A DNA stretch of 30,453 nt from JAFAXD01 sp035472475 (GCA_035472475.1 DATIPA010000114.1:1-30453), one strand, 5' to 3'. Shown: positions 15,897 to 24,464, counted from the first letter of the stretch. Numbers and translations are program-made. Notes: a model not told the origin generated them from the sequence alone.

Positions 15897-16880
15897 TTAC
15901 GGCGCCGGCTGCCACAGCACCGGTACGAGATCGTAACCCGTGGCCGTTCGCGTGATGTGGCCGGAGGCCGGAAACGGGAAGTGATAGCCCTGCACGAGCA
16001 TGCGGTCGGCGGCGGCGCGATCAAGCATTGCCTTGCGGGTTTCTGCAGCCAGCGTGCCATCCGTATCCACGATCGCTTGCCATTCGGGATGGCGAACGAA
16101 CAGCCATGGATTGTGGGAGGTGTCGCTGAGCGCGAGCATCGAGGCGTTGCCCGACGTGATCGCGAAGGCAACGTGGCCCGGCGTGTGACCATAGGCGGGG
16201 ATCGACGTGATGCCGGGTGCGACTTCATCGCCCGGCGTGAATCGGTGCACGTCGCCGGCGATGTCGGCGAAGATCCGACGGGCGTTGAGGAACACCGGCC
16301 GCAGGCTCTCGGGTGCCCCCCGCAACTGGGCATCGTCCATCCAAAAGGACCATTCGGGCGCCGGTACCCGAATTTCAGCATTGGGAAAGCGCAACCCGCC
16401 GTCCTTGTTTTTGAGGCCGTTGATATGGTCCTGATGAAAGTGCGAGATCAGGATCGTGTCGACGCTTTTCGGATCGAAACCGGCGGCTGCGAAGTTCGCG
16501 TCCCATGTACCCGACTGCGGCGCAAGCTGCGTCAGCTGTCCGCCTGTGCCAACGTCGATGAGCACGAGTTTCGAGCCGGTATTGACGACGAGGCTGGTGA
16601 ACGGGATTGGAAGCTTGTCGCGCGGCTGGAACGAATCGGCGAGGGCGTGTTGAACGTCTTGGTAGGGGGCGTTGCTGACGAACTTGTCGTCGATGCCCCG
16701 CAACCAGACACCATCATTGATCGCCGTCATCTCGTAGCCGCCGACCCTATAACGGTAAAAGCCGAAGGCTTGCGTCCCGCTCGCTGGGGCCGCGGCGACC
16801 GCGGCATGCCATCCCGACGGAGCGGCGGCTGCCGCGATCGCCGAGCTGGCGAGGAGTTCGCGACGATTGATACCAGACAT
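15897..16880 (-). CDS. MBL-fold metallo-hydrolase with Tat-type signal
   Basis: 327 residues from the ATG at 16880, which has GGAGGT upstream; the nine extra codons of the longer frame are dropped. The N-terminus MSGINRRELLASSAIAAAAA is a twin-arginine type signal, so it is probably exported folded with its metals. The MBL domain carries HFHQDH (His147, His149, Asp151, His152), AYGHTPGHVAF with a metal His, an Asp in ALSDTSHN, and the late VQGYHFPFP. That is a full dinuclear site. It resembles the quorum-quenching/AHL-lactonase-like or methyl-parathion-hydrolase-like branch of the fold, but the substrate is not readable. It sits 127 bp downstream of the Aas-like gene on the same strand. Confidence 0.93.
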   Translation of the reverse strand: MSGINRRELLASSAIAAAAAPSGWHAAVAAAPASGTQAFGFYRYRVGGYEMTAINDGVWLRGIDDKFVSNAPYQDVQHALADSFQPRDKLPIPFTSLVVNTGSKLVLIDVGTGGQLTQLAPQSGTWDANFAAAGFDPKSVDTILISHFHQDHINGLKNKDGGLRFPNAEIRVPAPEWSFWMDDAQLRGAPESLRPVFLNARRIFADIAGDVHRFTPGDEVAPGITSIPAYGHTPGHVAFAITSGNASMLALSDTSHNPWLFVRHPEWQAIVDTDGTLAAETRKAMLDRAAADRMLVQGYHFPFPASGHITRTATGYDLVPVLWQPAP

Positions 16881-17007
16881 GGCGACCTCCGATCGTCCAC
16901 ACGCCAATCGGCCTACCTATATGAATCCTACGAGCGTGGCCAGGAAGCCCGCGCGGCTCGCTACGTCTTCAACCCCGGCACGCGGGCGGAATTCCGCGCT
17001 GTTCGCG

Positions 17008-20000
17008 TCAGGCCACGCCGTCGAGCTTGGTACGCTCGCGCACCAATTGGCTGAGCGCGACCGCATCGATCTTGCCCGAGCCGAGCAGCGGCAATTTCTC
17101 GACGACCAAGACTTCGGCCGGCGTCATCAGCTCGGTCCCACCTCTGGCTTTGGCAAAGTCGGCAAACGCGGCTCGGGTGGCGTCGCGTTGGGTCGTAACC
17201 AGGATGATGCGCTCGCCCTTACGTGCGTCCGGCACCGTCGCACAGCCCGAGAGTGCATCCCGCCACAGCTCGGCGGCGAGCGCCTCGATCGCCGCAAGCG
17301 AGATCATCTCGCCGCCAATCTTGGCGAAGCGCTTGGCGCGTCCCTTGATGGCGATGAAGCCGTCGCCGTCGATGGCGACGATATCACCGGTGTCGTGCCA
17401 GCCTTGCGGCGGACGTTCGAGCATGCCGGGGTTCTCGGTGCGCAGGTATCCGAGCATCACGTTGGGCCCGCGCACGTAGAGGCGCCCGCCATCGGCAATT
17501 CCCGGCACCGGTTCGAGCCGCACCTCCATGCCCGGCAGGATGCGACCCACGGTTCCGAACCTGTTGAACATCGGCGTATTGAGTGCCAACGCAGGCGCGG
17601 TTTCGGTCACTCCGTATCCCTCCAGGATGCGCAGGCCGAACTTCTCCATGTAGGTTCGGCGTGTCGCTTCCTTTACCGGTTCCGCTCCGGCGAGCACATA
17701 CCGCAATGAACGGAAGTCGTAGGCGTGTGCGGCACGCGCATATCCGGCGAGAAACGTGTCGGTGCCGAACAGAATGGTCGCGTTCGCGCCATAGATCAGC
17801 TCCGGAACAATCCGATAGTGCAGCGGAGACGGATAGAGGTACACACGAACGCCGCTCACCAACGGGAGGATGAGCCCGACGGTCAGACCGAACGAATGGA
17901 ACAGCGGCAGCACGTTGAAAACGATGTCGTTGCGCCCGAAATCGATGCGAGCCTCCGCTTGTGCGGCGTTGGCCAGGATGTTGCGATTGGACAGGACGAC
18001 GCCCTTGGGCGTGCCTTCCGACCCGGATGTAAACAGGATTGCGGCTGGATCGTCCGGCTGGCGCGCGACAAGCGGCCGGCCCGCGTTGAGCAAGCCGCGC
18101 AGCTTGTCGAGCAGGCTGACCGTTGTGCGCACATCCTCGAGATAGACGACAGCCACCTCGGCCTTGAGCCCATCGACCAGCGCGCTTAGCCGCGCCTTGT
18201 CGACAAAGGCTCGGGACGTGACGATGATCGCAATCTTTGCGGCCCGGCACGCCGCCCGAACGTTGGCGATGCCGGCACTGAAGTTGATCATCGCCGGAAC
18301 GCGCCCGGCGGACATCAATGCAAGCGCCGCGACAGCGGCGCCATTGGCATTCGGCAACATGACGCCGATGGCTTCGCCGGTGCCCGCAAGCGGGGCGAGC
18401 TTTCTCGCCAAAACCGCGACGCCGAGCAGGAGCTTCCGGTAGGAAAGGGCGCCGGTCAGGGGGTCCTCGACCGCGACACGTCCATGGCCGTAGGCTTTGG
18501 CTGCCGCGACAACAGCCTGCACGACCGTGCGATCGGTCGACGTGGTGCGGAACACAAGCTCCGACATGATCTGGTAGAGCGCAGCGCCGGCGGCGATCCG
18601 GCGACGCTTGCCTTTCAACTCCGGATCGATCGAGAGCTTGACCGGCTCGCACACGGTTACAGTCACCTTGGGAAACCAGCGCCGGCGCACCTGCCTGCCA
18701 TCGAGCCGCGAAAATGGCGTTGTCTCCGGGCCCTTGAGACGTACCGGCACAACCATGGCGTCCGACTTGTCGGCGATCAAACCGGCGCCGTCATAGACTT
18801 TCATCAGGCTGCCAGTGACGGTTATGCGACCTTCAGGAAAAATGATCAGCGTCTCTCCGCTTTTGACCGCGTTGATCAACGTGCGCGTCGCCATCGGTTT
18901 GGTCGGATCGAGCGGCATCGCGCGCGTGAGCCGGAGCAACGGCTTCACCCACCAGCGCTGCGCGATCCCGTGGTCGATCGCAAAGATCGGCTCCTGTTCA
19001 AGGAAAGAGAGCGCGATCGCGGCATCAAGAAAGCTCACGTGGTTGAGGGCGATGATGGGATGCGGTCCGGCCTTGGTGACATTCTCAAGCCCGTGGACTT
19101 CGAGCCGATAGAGGACGCGAAGCAGGACCGACAGGAAGTCGCGCAGCGGACTCGTCGGCATCGTGCGCGCAATAATGACCGCGGCCACGACGTTTGCCAC
19201 GCCTATCGCCAGGAACAGCATCGATGGCGTGGCGCCGGCTTTCTGGACCAGCGCGACACCGACACCGGCGATGGTCATGAACGCGGCATTGAGGACATTG
19301 ACCGCGGCGACAACGCGGGCGCGGCGCTCCGCGCCGGCCCAGGCCTGTACGGCGGAGAACGCGGGCACAATGAACAATCCGCCTGCGATCGCGAGCCCGG
19401 CGAGATCGATTGCTATGCGTAACCCGCGCGCGGAGCTGAACACCTCGGCAAAACCGACGCCGGCTGCGGCCTGCGGTGGGTCCCAGGTGGCCCAGCCGAG
19501 GTCGAGCCCGAACAGGGCGAGCAGCACGGCGGCGAGCAGGGTCGGAAACAGGACGATGCGTCCATGCGCAAGCCAGGACGCGAGCGCCGACCCAATGCCG
19601 ATTGCGATCGCGAACACAGCAAGAAACGCGGTGATCACGCTGTCGTCGCCGCCGAGAACGTTTTTCACCAGCGGTGGGAGTAGCGAGAGGGCGATCGCGC
19701 CGACCAGCCAGAACCAGCTTGTGACGAGGCCACCCCACCACAGCCGCGGCTCGGCCTTCAGGGCACGGAGCAAGCGCAACGTCGAGCGCGCGATGTTGAA
19801 GTCGAGCTTGAGATTTGGCGCGGCTTGTCCGGTTGGCGGGATCAGGCGGGCGGAGATCCAGCAGGCGAACGCGAACAGCATCATCACGCTCGCAAACGAG
19901 GCTTGGTTCGGGCCATCCTTGGCGGCGAGCCCGCCCGCGATCGTACCGATCAGGATTGCGATGAAGGTCGCGCTTTCGATCAGCGCATTGCCGGTAGGCA

Positions 20001-20409
20001 GTTCGGAGCGCACCAGGTGGTCGGGCAGGATGCCGTACTTGATCGGACCAAACAGCGCCTCGATGACACCGAACAGCAACAGCGCGAGAAACAGCAGCGG
20101 AATGGAATGCAGCCAAAATCCGCCGACCGCCAGCGCGGCGACGCCAATCTCGAAGAATTTGAGCCGTTCGGCTACCCGCGCCTTGTCGTAGCGGTCTGCG
20201 ATCTCGCCGCCGATCGCGGAAAGAACAAAAAAAGGAAACATTAAGGTAGCGCCTGCAAGCGTGATCAGTGATTCCGCGTCGGCGCCGGAGAGCTTAAACA
20301 AGATCAGAAAGACGAGGGAATTCTTCAGAAAGTTGTCGTTGAACGCGCTGAAGAACTGGCACCAGAACAGCGGTGCGAAGCGCTTCGTCGTCATCAAGGT
20401 TCTAAACAT
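17008..20409 (-). CDS. aas: Acyl-[ACP]-phospholipid O-acyltransferase: LplT-Aas fusion
   Basis: 1133 residues joining three activities of lysophospholipid repair. Residues 1 to about 415 are an MFS transporter of the LplT type (starts RFAPLFWCQFFSAFNDNFLK), which flips lysophospholipids inward. About 425-625 is a PlsC-type acyltransferase with NHVSFLD (His457, Asp462) and FPEGR (524-528). About 640-1130 is an AMP-forming acyl-ACP synthetase with ILFTSGSEGTPKG near 792-804, LEGYGVTETAP, HDTGDIVAIDGDGF and a C-terminal GSGKID lysine region. In E. coli these are separate genes (lplT, aas). All three active-site motifs are intact. The ORF is complete and starts 1133 codons from its stop with no competing start. 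It acts at the inner membrane. Confidence 0.95.
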   Translation of the reverse strand: MFRTLMTTKRFAPLFWCQFFSAFNDNFLKNSLVFLILFKLSGADAESLITLAGATLMFPFFVLSAIGGEIADRYDKARVAERLKFFEIGVAALAVGGFWLHSIPLLFLALLLFGVIEALFGPIKYGILPDHLVRSELPTGNALIESATFIAILIGTIAGGLAAKDGPNQASFASVMMLFAFACWISARLIPPTGQAAPNLKLDFNIARSTLRLLRALKAEPRLWWGGLVTSWFWLVGAIALSLLPPLVKNVLGGDDSVITAFLAVFAIAIGIGSALASWLAHGRIVLFPTLLAAVLLALFGLDLGWATWDPPQAAAGVGFAEVFSSARGLRIAIDLAGLAIAGGLFIVPAFSAVQAWAGAERRARVVAAVNVLNAAFMTIAGVGVALVQKAGATPSMLFLAIGVANVVAAVIIARTMPTSPLRDFLSVLLRVLYRLEVHGLENVTKAGPHPIIALNHVSFLDAAIALSFLEQEPIFAIDHGIAQRWWVKPLLRLTRAMPLDPTKPMATRTLINAVKSGETLIIFPEGRITVTGSLMKVYDGAGLIADKSDAMVVPVRLKGPETTPFSRLDGRQVRRRWFPKVTVTVCEPVKLSIDPELKGKRRRIAAGAALYQIMSELVFRTTSTDRTVVQAVVAAAKAYGHGRVAVEDPLTGALSYRKLLLGVAVLARKLAPLAGTGEAIGVMLPNANGAAVAALALMSAGRVPAMINFSAGIANVRAACRAAKIAIIVTSRAFVDKARLSALVDGLKAEVAVVYLEDVRTTVSLLDKLRGLLNAGRPLVARQPDDPAAILFTSGSEGTPKGVVLSNRNILANAAQAEARIDFGRNDIVFNVLPLFHSFGLTVGLILPLVSGVRVYLYPSPLHYRIVPELIYGANATILFGTDTFLAGYARAAHAYDFRSLRYVLAGAEPVKEATRRTYMEKFGLRILEGYGVTETAPALALNTPMFNRFGTVGRILPGMEVRLEPVPGIADGGRLYVRGPNVMLGYLRTENPGMLERPPQGWHDTGDIVAIDGDGFIAIKGRAKRFAKIGGEMISLAAIEALAAELWRDALSGCATVPDARKGERIILVTTQRDATRAAFADFAKARGGTELMTPAEVLVVEKLPLLGSGKIDAVALSQLVRERTKLDGVA

Positions 20410-20536
20410 GGCTTGGGAGTGTGCAGATCGCGGGGCTGCTGTCGAGAACTTGTTCTTAGGCCTAGGCGGTGCGTGGGTCAGCGACAGCAGTCGGCGAGCG
20501 AGTTCCTATCGCCGTCACTGACCCCGTCGTTGAATC

Positions 20537-20821
20537 TCACGCTTTCTCGCGTTCGAGCTCCATGAGCAGGCGCTCAGCTTTTGCATCTTCCAAACGATTG
20601 ACCAACCTGCCGCCCTCGTGCACGTCTCGCAATGTTTTCGTCGCTGTGATGCAGGATTGGATCAGCAAGACCGCTCCCATGGCGAAATAGGCTTTGACCC
20701 AGATCTCCATTGGCGCAAACGCGATGCCGACCGCCACCATGGCGACGGCACCGATGAAGGACGCGTATGTGAAGCTGATCCAAGCGGGAGAATGCGAGTT
20801 GTGGGTTGCTTGCGGGTTCAT
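20537..20821 (-). CDS. YiaA/YiaB-type two-helix inner membrane protein
   Basis: 94 residues. Two hydrophobic helices, about 14-34 (ISFTYASFIGAVAMVAVGIA) and 45-64 (YFAMGAVLLIQSCITATKTL), are followed by a charged tail RLVNRLEDAKAERLLMELER likely to be a cytoplasmic coiled helix. The pattern fits the YiaAB two-helix domain. The start overlaps the stop of the upstream PspA-like gene by 4 bp (ATGA), so translation is coupled and the two products are probably made in step. The function of YiaAB proteins is not established. Pairing with a PspA-family protein points to membrane-stress response. Confidence 0.88.
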   Translation of the reverse strand: MNPQATHNSHSPAWISFTYASFIGAVAMVAVGIAFAPMEIWVKAYFAMGAVLLIQSCITATKTLRDVHEGGRLVNRLEDAKAERLLMELEREKA

Positions 20822-21549
20822 GATTGTTGTTCCTTGTCAGTCGGGGTTTCGGGACTTGGTTGCCGGGTGCCGACGGCCTTGTCCCGCAGGCGCGCCAGCA
20901 CATCTGCTGCAGTCGGCCGCGTGCGCGGCCCGAAGCCGGCGGCCTCCATCCGATCGGAAATGTCGGCGGGGCCGGCGCCTTCGAGCGTCTGCAAAGCCGC
21001 TGCAGCTGCCGCTTCCTCGGCCTGCCGTGCGCGCAAGCGCCGCAACGTGAGTTCGGCCTCAACGAGCGTCGCGGTTTCGGATGGGTTGGTGGGGCTGCCG
21101 GCCCGCAGCCGGCGGACAGATTCGGCAGTCTGAGCGATCCGGCGGCCGCGCTCGAGCTCGGCGAGACGGCGGCTCGCACCGGCAACGGTCGATTTCATCT
21201 GCCCGATTTCGCGCGAAAAATGTGCGCGGGCCTCACGGATCGCATCGCGGTCCGCTTCCAGCGTCGCAATCGCCTCGGCGGCTTCCGCAACGAGGTCCTC
21301 GCGCCCTCCGGCTAGCGCCGCCAATGCGCGCGCTTCCAAGTCTGCAATGCGGGCGATGATCGTCTCCAGGCGCCTGGCTTCCGCCTGGTCCTGCGCGATC
21401 GCGAGCGCCAGGGCACGCTTTGCGCGGTCGGTCGCGGAGGCGGCATCTCGGATCTGCTGGTCGAGAATCAAAAGCGCGCTTCGATCAACCACTTCTTCTT
21501 CGGCTGCCGCGGCGGCTCCCCGCATCAGCGTCCAAACGGTCTTGAGCAT
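20818..21549 (-). CDS. PspA/IM30 family protein
   Basis: 243 residues, start MLKTVWTLMRGAAAAAEEEV at 21549 with GAGAGGG upstream. The frame opens 8 codons earlier, but those codons overlap the first operator box and were rejected. Almost entirely alpha-helical and Ala/Arg/Glu-rich with long heptad stretches (about 25-200), as in PspA, Vipp1 and IM30, which coat damaged inner membrane. The family's amphipathic N-terminal helix is present. The C-terminal 40 residues are Pro/Thr-rich and differ from E. coli PspA. There is no PspF-type activator nearby; a TetR regulator is divergent across about 100 bp, so control here appears to be by repression. Confidence 0.88.
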   Translation of the reverse strand: MLKTVWTLMRGAAAAAEEEVVDRSALLILDQQIRDAASATDRAKRALALAIAQDQAEARRLETIIARIADLEARALAALAGGREDLVAEAAEAIATLEADRDAIREARAHFSREIGQMKSTVAGASRRLAELERGRRIAQTAESVRRLRAGSPTNPSETATLVEAELTLRRLRARQAEEAAAAAALQTLEGAGPADISDRMEAAGFGPRTRPTAADVLARLRDKAVGTRQPSPETPTDKEQQS

Positions 21550-21566
21550 TTGGCCCTCTCTCGCTA

Positions 21567-21579
21567 TGAACAACGTTCA
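21567..21579. promoter_or_regulatory. TetR-type operator box 1
   Basis: Inverted repeat TGAAC-AAC-GTTCA, 18 bp upstream of the PspA-like start. It shares the same 5-bp arms and 3-bp spacer with two more boxes in the TetR/pspA divergent region. It would block pspA transcription or its translation start when occupied. Confidence 0.7.
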
Positions 21580-21599
21580 CATGATTGGTAGCGTGTTCT

Positions 21600-21612
21600 T
21601 GAACATCGTTCA
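21600..21612. promoter_or_regulatory. TetR-type operator box 2
   Basis: Inverted repeat TGAAC-ATC-GTTCA, flanked by T and A so that the arms extend to TTGAAC/GTTCAA. Its centre is 33 bp from box 1 and 22 bp from box 3, about three and two helical turns, so all boxes face one side of the DNA. Confidence 0.7.
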
Positions 21613-21621
21613 AGAAAAATC

Positions 21622-21634
21622 TGAACGTTGTTCA
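21622..21634. promoter_or_regulatory. TetR-type operator box 3
   Basis: Inverted repeat TGAAC-GTT-GTTCA, 18 bp before the TetR start at 21653 and just upstream of its GGAGAAG ribosome binding site. Autoregulation of the repressor is implied. Confidence 0.7.
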
Positions 21635-21652
21635 AAAAACAGCGGAGAAGAC

Positions 21653-22279
21653 ATGGCGAAAGTGACTAACACATTGCGACGCCGTCAGAATTTAAAACAG
21701 ACGCTGGTTCGTGCGGCTGAGAAGACGATCGCCAAGCGCGGTCTCGCGGGCCTACGCGCACGCGAGCTGGCCGTTGAAGTCGGCTGCGCCGTCGGAGCGA
21801 TTTACAACGTGGTTGAGGATATCGACGACCTTATCATGCTGGTGAACGAACGCACCCTGGCGGCGCTCGAACGCAGTCTCATCGAAAGCGCGCAGGTGAC
21901 GACAGGAGCCGCTGGAACCGCGGACGCGATCGAGCGACTAGTCGGGTTGGCGGTGGGGTACCTCGATTTCGCGCATGCAAACGGGCTCCGCTGGCGTGCG
22001 ATGTTTGATCATCGACTGCCGAAAGGACGCGACGTCCCCGACTGGTATCGTGCGAGTCAGCGCCGATTGTTTGGATACGTTGAGGCGCCGCTGCGCGCGC
22101 TGCAGCCGGGCGCGTCAGATCAGCGCCTTGCATTGCTGGCGCGCTCGTTGTTTTCAGCGGTCCACGGCGTCGTCGAGCTGGGGCTCGACGAAAAGCTCCA
22201 GCCCCTGCCCGTAGAGATATTGCACGAGCAAGTCGCAGCGGTCGCCGCAGCGATCGGGCGCGGGATGGCGCAGGCCTGA
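21653..22279 (+). CDS. TetR/AcrR family transcriptional regulator
   Basis: 208 residues. The N-terminal helix-turn-helix reads LVRAAEKTIAKRGLAGLRAR, then ELAVEVGCAVGAIYNVVEDI, a typical TetR recognition helix. The C-terminal ligand domain contains FAHANGLRWRAMFDHRLPKG and DWYRASQRRLFGYVEAPLRA, resembling TetR proteins with a WHG-type C-terminal domain. The ATG at 21653 has GGAGAAG upstream; the open frame runs back to 21347 but enters pspA and the operator boxes. It probably represses itself and the divergent pspA-yiaAB pair. The inducer is unknown; a lipid or hydrophobic compound would fit but is inference. Confidence 0.93.
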   Translation: MAKVTNTLRRRQNLKQTLVRAAEKTIAKRGLAGLRARELAVEVGCAVGAIYNVVEDIDDLIMLVNERTLAALERSLIESAQVTTGAAGTADAIERLVGLAVGYLDFAHANGLRWRAMFDHRLPKGRDVPDWYRASQRRLFGYVEAPLRALQPGASDQRLALLARSLFSAVHGVVELGLDEKLQPLPVEILHEQVAAVAAAIGRGMAQA

Positions 22280-22486
22280 CGCACAGAGCCGTCCGGGTTT
22301 TTCTTCAGCGGCTCATCTCGTATTTGTGCCCAGCGCCGGCTTGGCCGCGGGCAGATCAAACAAACAATTAAGCCTGGTGACTTCCGATTTGGACATGACC
22401 TATGCTGGCAATTTCTGTCAGTGTCGTTTGCGTTGGAAAACTGACACGACCCAACTTCGTCATGTGACCCAGAACATGAGCCGCCG

Positions 22487-23050
22487 ATGATGACGTTTCC
22501 GAAATGCCTCCAATGCTCCGTCTTTCCGCGAAGCCGACGATCGTTGTTGGCGACTCTGGCGGGTGCCGCAACCGCTTTGGTTGTGCCGCTGCATCGTCCG
22601 ACCGTCGCGTCCCGCGGATCGCCTGATGATGAGAAATTCATGCGGATCGCGATCGAGGAAGCACGCCAGGCGGATTTTCCGTACGGGGCGGTGATCGTCC
22701 GTGACGGCAGCATCCTCGCGCGCGGGCGCAACCGCAGCCGTCAGCTCGACGATCCCACAGCGCATGGCGAAATCGATGCAATCCGGCGCGCCTTGGCCCA
22801 GCGCGGGAGCAAGGCACTGCAGGGCGCTACGCTCTACACGTCCGGCGAACCATGCGCTATGTGCATGGGCGCAATACTGTGGTGCCATTTTGGTCGGCTC
22901 GTATACGCGGCGTCGATCGATCAAGTCGCTGCCCGGACGAGCCAGATGATGATGCATAGTGCGGAGGTTGCTGCGAAAGCGCCGTTTGCACCGATTTCGA
23001 TCACCGGGGGCGTACTGGCCGACGAGGCGATGGCACTGTTCGCGCAATGA
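22487..23050 (+). CDS. Nucleoside/cytidine deaminase-fold protein with Tat-type signal
   Basis: 187 residues. The C-terminal domain (about 48-187) is a zinc-dependent deaminase of the guanine/tRNA-adenosine deaminase class: HGE at 93-95, with Glu as the proton shuttle, and PCAMC at 122-126 giving the two Cys ligands. The family usually reads HAE; the Gly is a mild change. The N-terminus has SRRSLLATLAGAATALVVP, a twin-arginine signal, which is unusual because most members are cytoplasmic. It overlaps the DUF2165 gene by 4 bp (ATGA). The ribosome binding site is weak. It may deaminate a nucleobase in the periplasm; the substrate is unknown. Confidence 0.88.
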   Translation: MMTFPKCLQCSVFPRSRRSLLATLAGAATALVVPLHRPTVASRGSPDDEKFMRIAIEEARQADFPYGAVIVRDGSILARGRNRSRQLDDPTAHGEIDAIRRALAQRGSKALQGATLYTSGEPCAMCMGAILWCHFGRLVYAASIDQVAARTSQMMMHSAEVAAKAPFAPISITGGVLADEAMALFAQ

Positions 23051-23574
23051 CGCTGCTGAATTCACCGGTCTTGCTTCTGCGCGTCACGAAGGCCGCGATG
23101 GTGGCCGCCGTTGCGCTGTTGTTCAGCATCGTCGCATTCGGAAACATCACCGATTACGGCACCAACTTTGCTTTTGTGCAGCACGTGATGTCGATGGACA
23201 CCCTTCTCCCGACAACGACGATCACCTATCGGGCCATCACCAGTCCCGCGCTCCACCACATCGCCTATAACATCATCATTGCGACTGAAATTCTCATCGC
23301 GCTGTTGTGCTGGCTTGGCGCGCTCGCGCTGCTACGTACGCTACGTGCACCGGCCGAGCAGTTCCGGCGCGCTAAGTCGCTTGCGATTGTCGGGTTGGCG
23401 CTGGGGTTCCTGCTCTACCAATTCGGCTTCATCACAATCGGCGGCGAATGGTTCGGGATGTGGATGTCGCAGCATTGGAACGGCGAGCCGGACGCCTTTC
23501 ATTACTTGATGATCATGATTGTGGTCTTGATCTTCGTGACGATGCCGGAAGGTGACACCGCCGGCGCGGTTTAA
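23047..23574 (+). CDS. DUF2165 family small integral membrane protein
   Basis: 175 residues with four hydrophobic segments near 12-32, 72-98, 110-128 and 148-166. Family-like blocks are LLFSIVAFGNITDYGTNFAF, VQHVMSMDTL, and GGEWFGMWMSQHWNGEPDAF. DUF2165 proteins have no assigned activity. The start is inside the stop of the exported deaminase gene, so the two are translated together; the membrane protein may anchor, transport for, or assist it. The order is plausible for a transporter plus periplasmic enzyme unit, but nothing in the sequence proves it. Confidence 0.85.
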   Translation: MTLLNSPVLLLRVTKAAMVAAVALLFSIVAFGNITDYGTNFAFVQHVMSMDTLLPTTTITYRAITSPALHHIAYNIIIATEILIALLCWLGALALLRTLRAPAEQFRRAKSLAIVGLALGFLLYQFGFITIGGEWFGMWMSQHWNGEPDAFHYLMIMIVVLIFVTMPEGDTAGAV

Positions 23575-23650
23575 ACCCGGGCCGCTCGCACGCGCGTCGC
23601 TGTCAACGCATTGATCTTCGGCGCCGGACAGAACGGGCCAGGGCCGCGCC

Positions 23651-23872
23651 TCAGGCAATCGAGCGATATTGCTCCGCCCGCATGTTGGTCACCGTGACGG
23701 AGGTCATGAACTCGTGTCCGCAGGCGTCGCATGACCACCAGTGACGAATGTCGTCGTGATGAACGTGTACGGACACCGCGGGAGCAACCAACATGTCGTC
23801 GCAATGGGGGCAGTGAGGTCGCACCACTCGACGTGCCGCCAACGCGCTTCGCGTTTGAAGTTGCCTGTTCAT
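23651..23872 (-). CDS. Small zinc-ribbon protein, unknown function
   Basis: 73 residues from the ATG at 23872, which has AAAGGG upstream; the in-frame GTG two codons earlier sits on that site. Two CxxC pairs, CPHC near residue 21 and CDAC near 48, frame a His-rich middle (VHVHHDDIRHWW). This is a plausible zinc ribbon like those in many small Hyphomicrobiales proteins. Role unknown. It converges with the DUF2165 gene. Confidence 0.7.
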   Translation of the reverse strand: MNRQLQTRSALAARRVVRPHCPHCDDMLVAPAVSVHVHHDDIRHWWSCDACGHEFMTSVTVTNMRAEQYRSIA

Positions 23873-24184
23873 CGCCACCCTTTCGCGATTTGTAATTGGA
23901 TTGAGGATATCGCGTACCCGCCTTGTGCGACACCAAAAAGGCGTGGATGTGAAAGTTTTGTTAACGGGGTCCGCGCTCGCTGAAAAGCTGTTCGCAGATG
24001 CGATAACGTTTCAGTGTCACGGTTCGAGATCCGCGCGCATGTTATTGAATTCGCGTGCGATGAGGCGCTGTAAAATCCCGTTCTAGCAGCAATCTAGACC
24101 ATTCGTGATGAGTCATAACGCGGCGTAACGAGTCGTTAACGCGCGCCGAACTGATCAGCCGCATCGCACAAAATTGTGAATGGT

Positions 24185-24240
24185 TGCGCGCACGCGGCAT
24201 GGACCGAGCGCATGCGCGCACGCGGCATGGACCGAGCGCA
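24185..24240. repeat. 28-bp exact tandem duplication
   Basis: Two adjacent identical 28-bp units (24185-24212 and 24213-24240), each beginning TGCGCGCACGCG and ending ACCGAGCGCA. They lie in the 454-bp gap 23873-24326, where I see no other gene or site. Confidence 0.85.
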
Positions 24241-24326
24241 AGCGGCGTCTTATGAGCACAGCCAGGAAAATGGACCTGCGTGGTGACAAGCGCAGTGCGG
24301 CTTTAAGCGTCAATGGCTCTCGCGTG

Positions 24327-24464
24327 CTACCGCGCTGTCTTTGCAAGATTGCCCTCGCGCGCTAAGTCCTGAAATTTCTTTTTCGCCTTGGGGTCGGCTG
24401 CGGCATCGGCTAGCCGGCCGTATTCTTCGGCCTTGGCCTTAAGATCATCAGGACGAGCAGTCAT
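24327..24464 (-). CDS. Small alpha-helical protein, unknown function
   Basis: 45 residues from the ATG at 24464 with AAGGGAT upstream. It reads MTARPDDLKAKAEEYGRLAD and then AAADPKAKKKFQDLAREG, a charged amphipathic helix pair. Short helical proteins with this Ala/Lys/Glu pattern are common in Bradyrhizobium-like genomes. The frame extends upstream but those 56 codons look random. No function can be assigned. Confidence 0.6.
   Translation of the reverse strand: MTARPDDLKAKAEEYGRLADAAADPKAKKKFQDLAREGNLAKTAR

Noticed and set aside
18484..19422. Large plus-strand frame opposite the Aas-like gene
   Set aside because: Antisense shadow of a fully conserved coding region, with a composition of mirrored codons and no domain.
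21347..21652. Upstream extension of the TetR gene
   Set aside because: It runs through the pspA-like gene and operator boxes; ATG 21653 has a good ribosome binding site and begins the normal family N-terminus.
24185..24240. CRISPR-like repeat
   Set aside because: Only two units with no spacer between them and no cas genes.
24252..24365. 37-codon plus-strand frame beginning MSTARKM
   Set aside because: No ribosome binding site, random-looking product, and it overlaps the small minus-strand gene at 24327.
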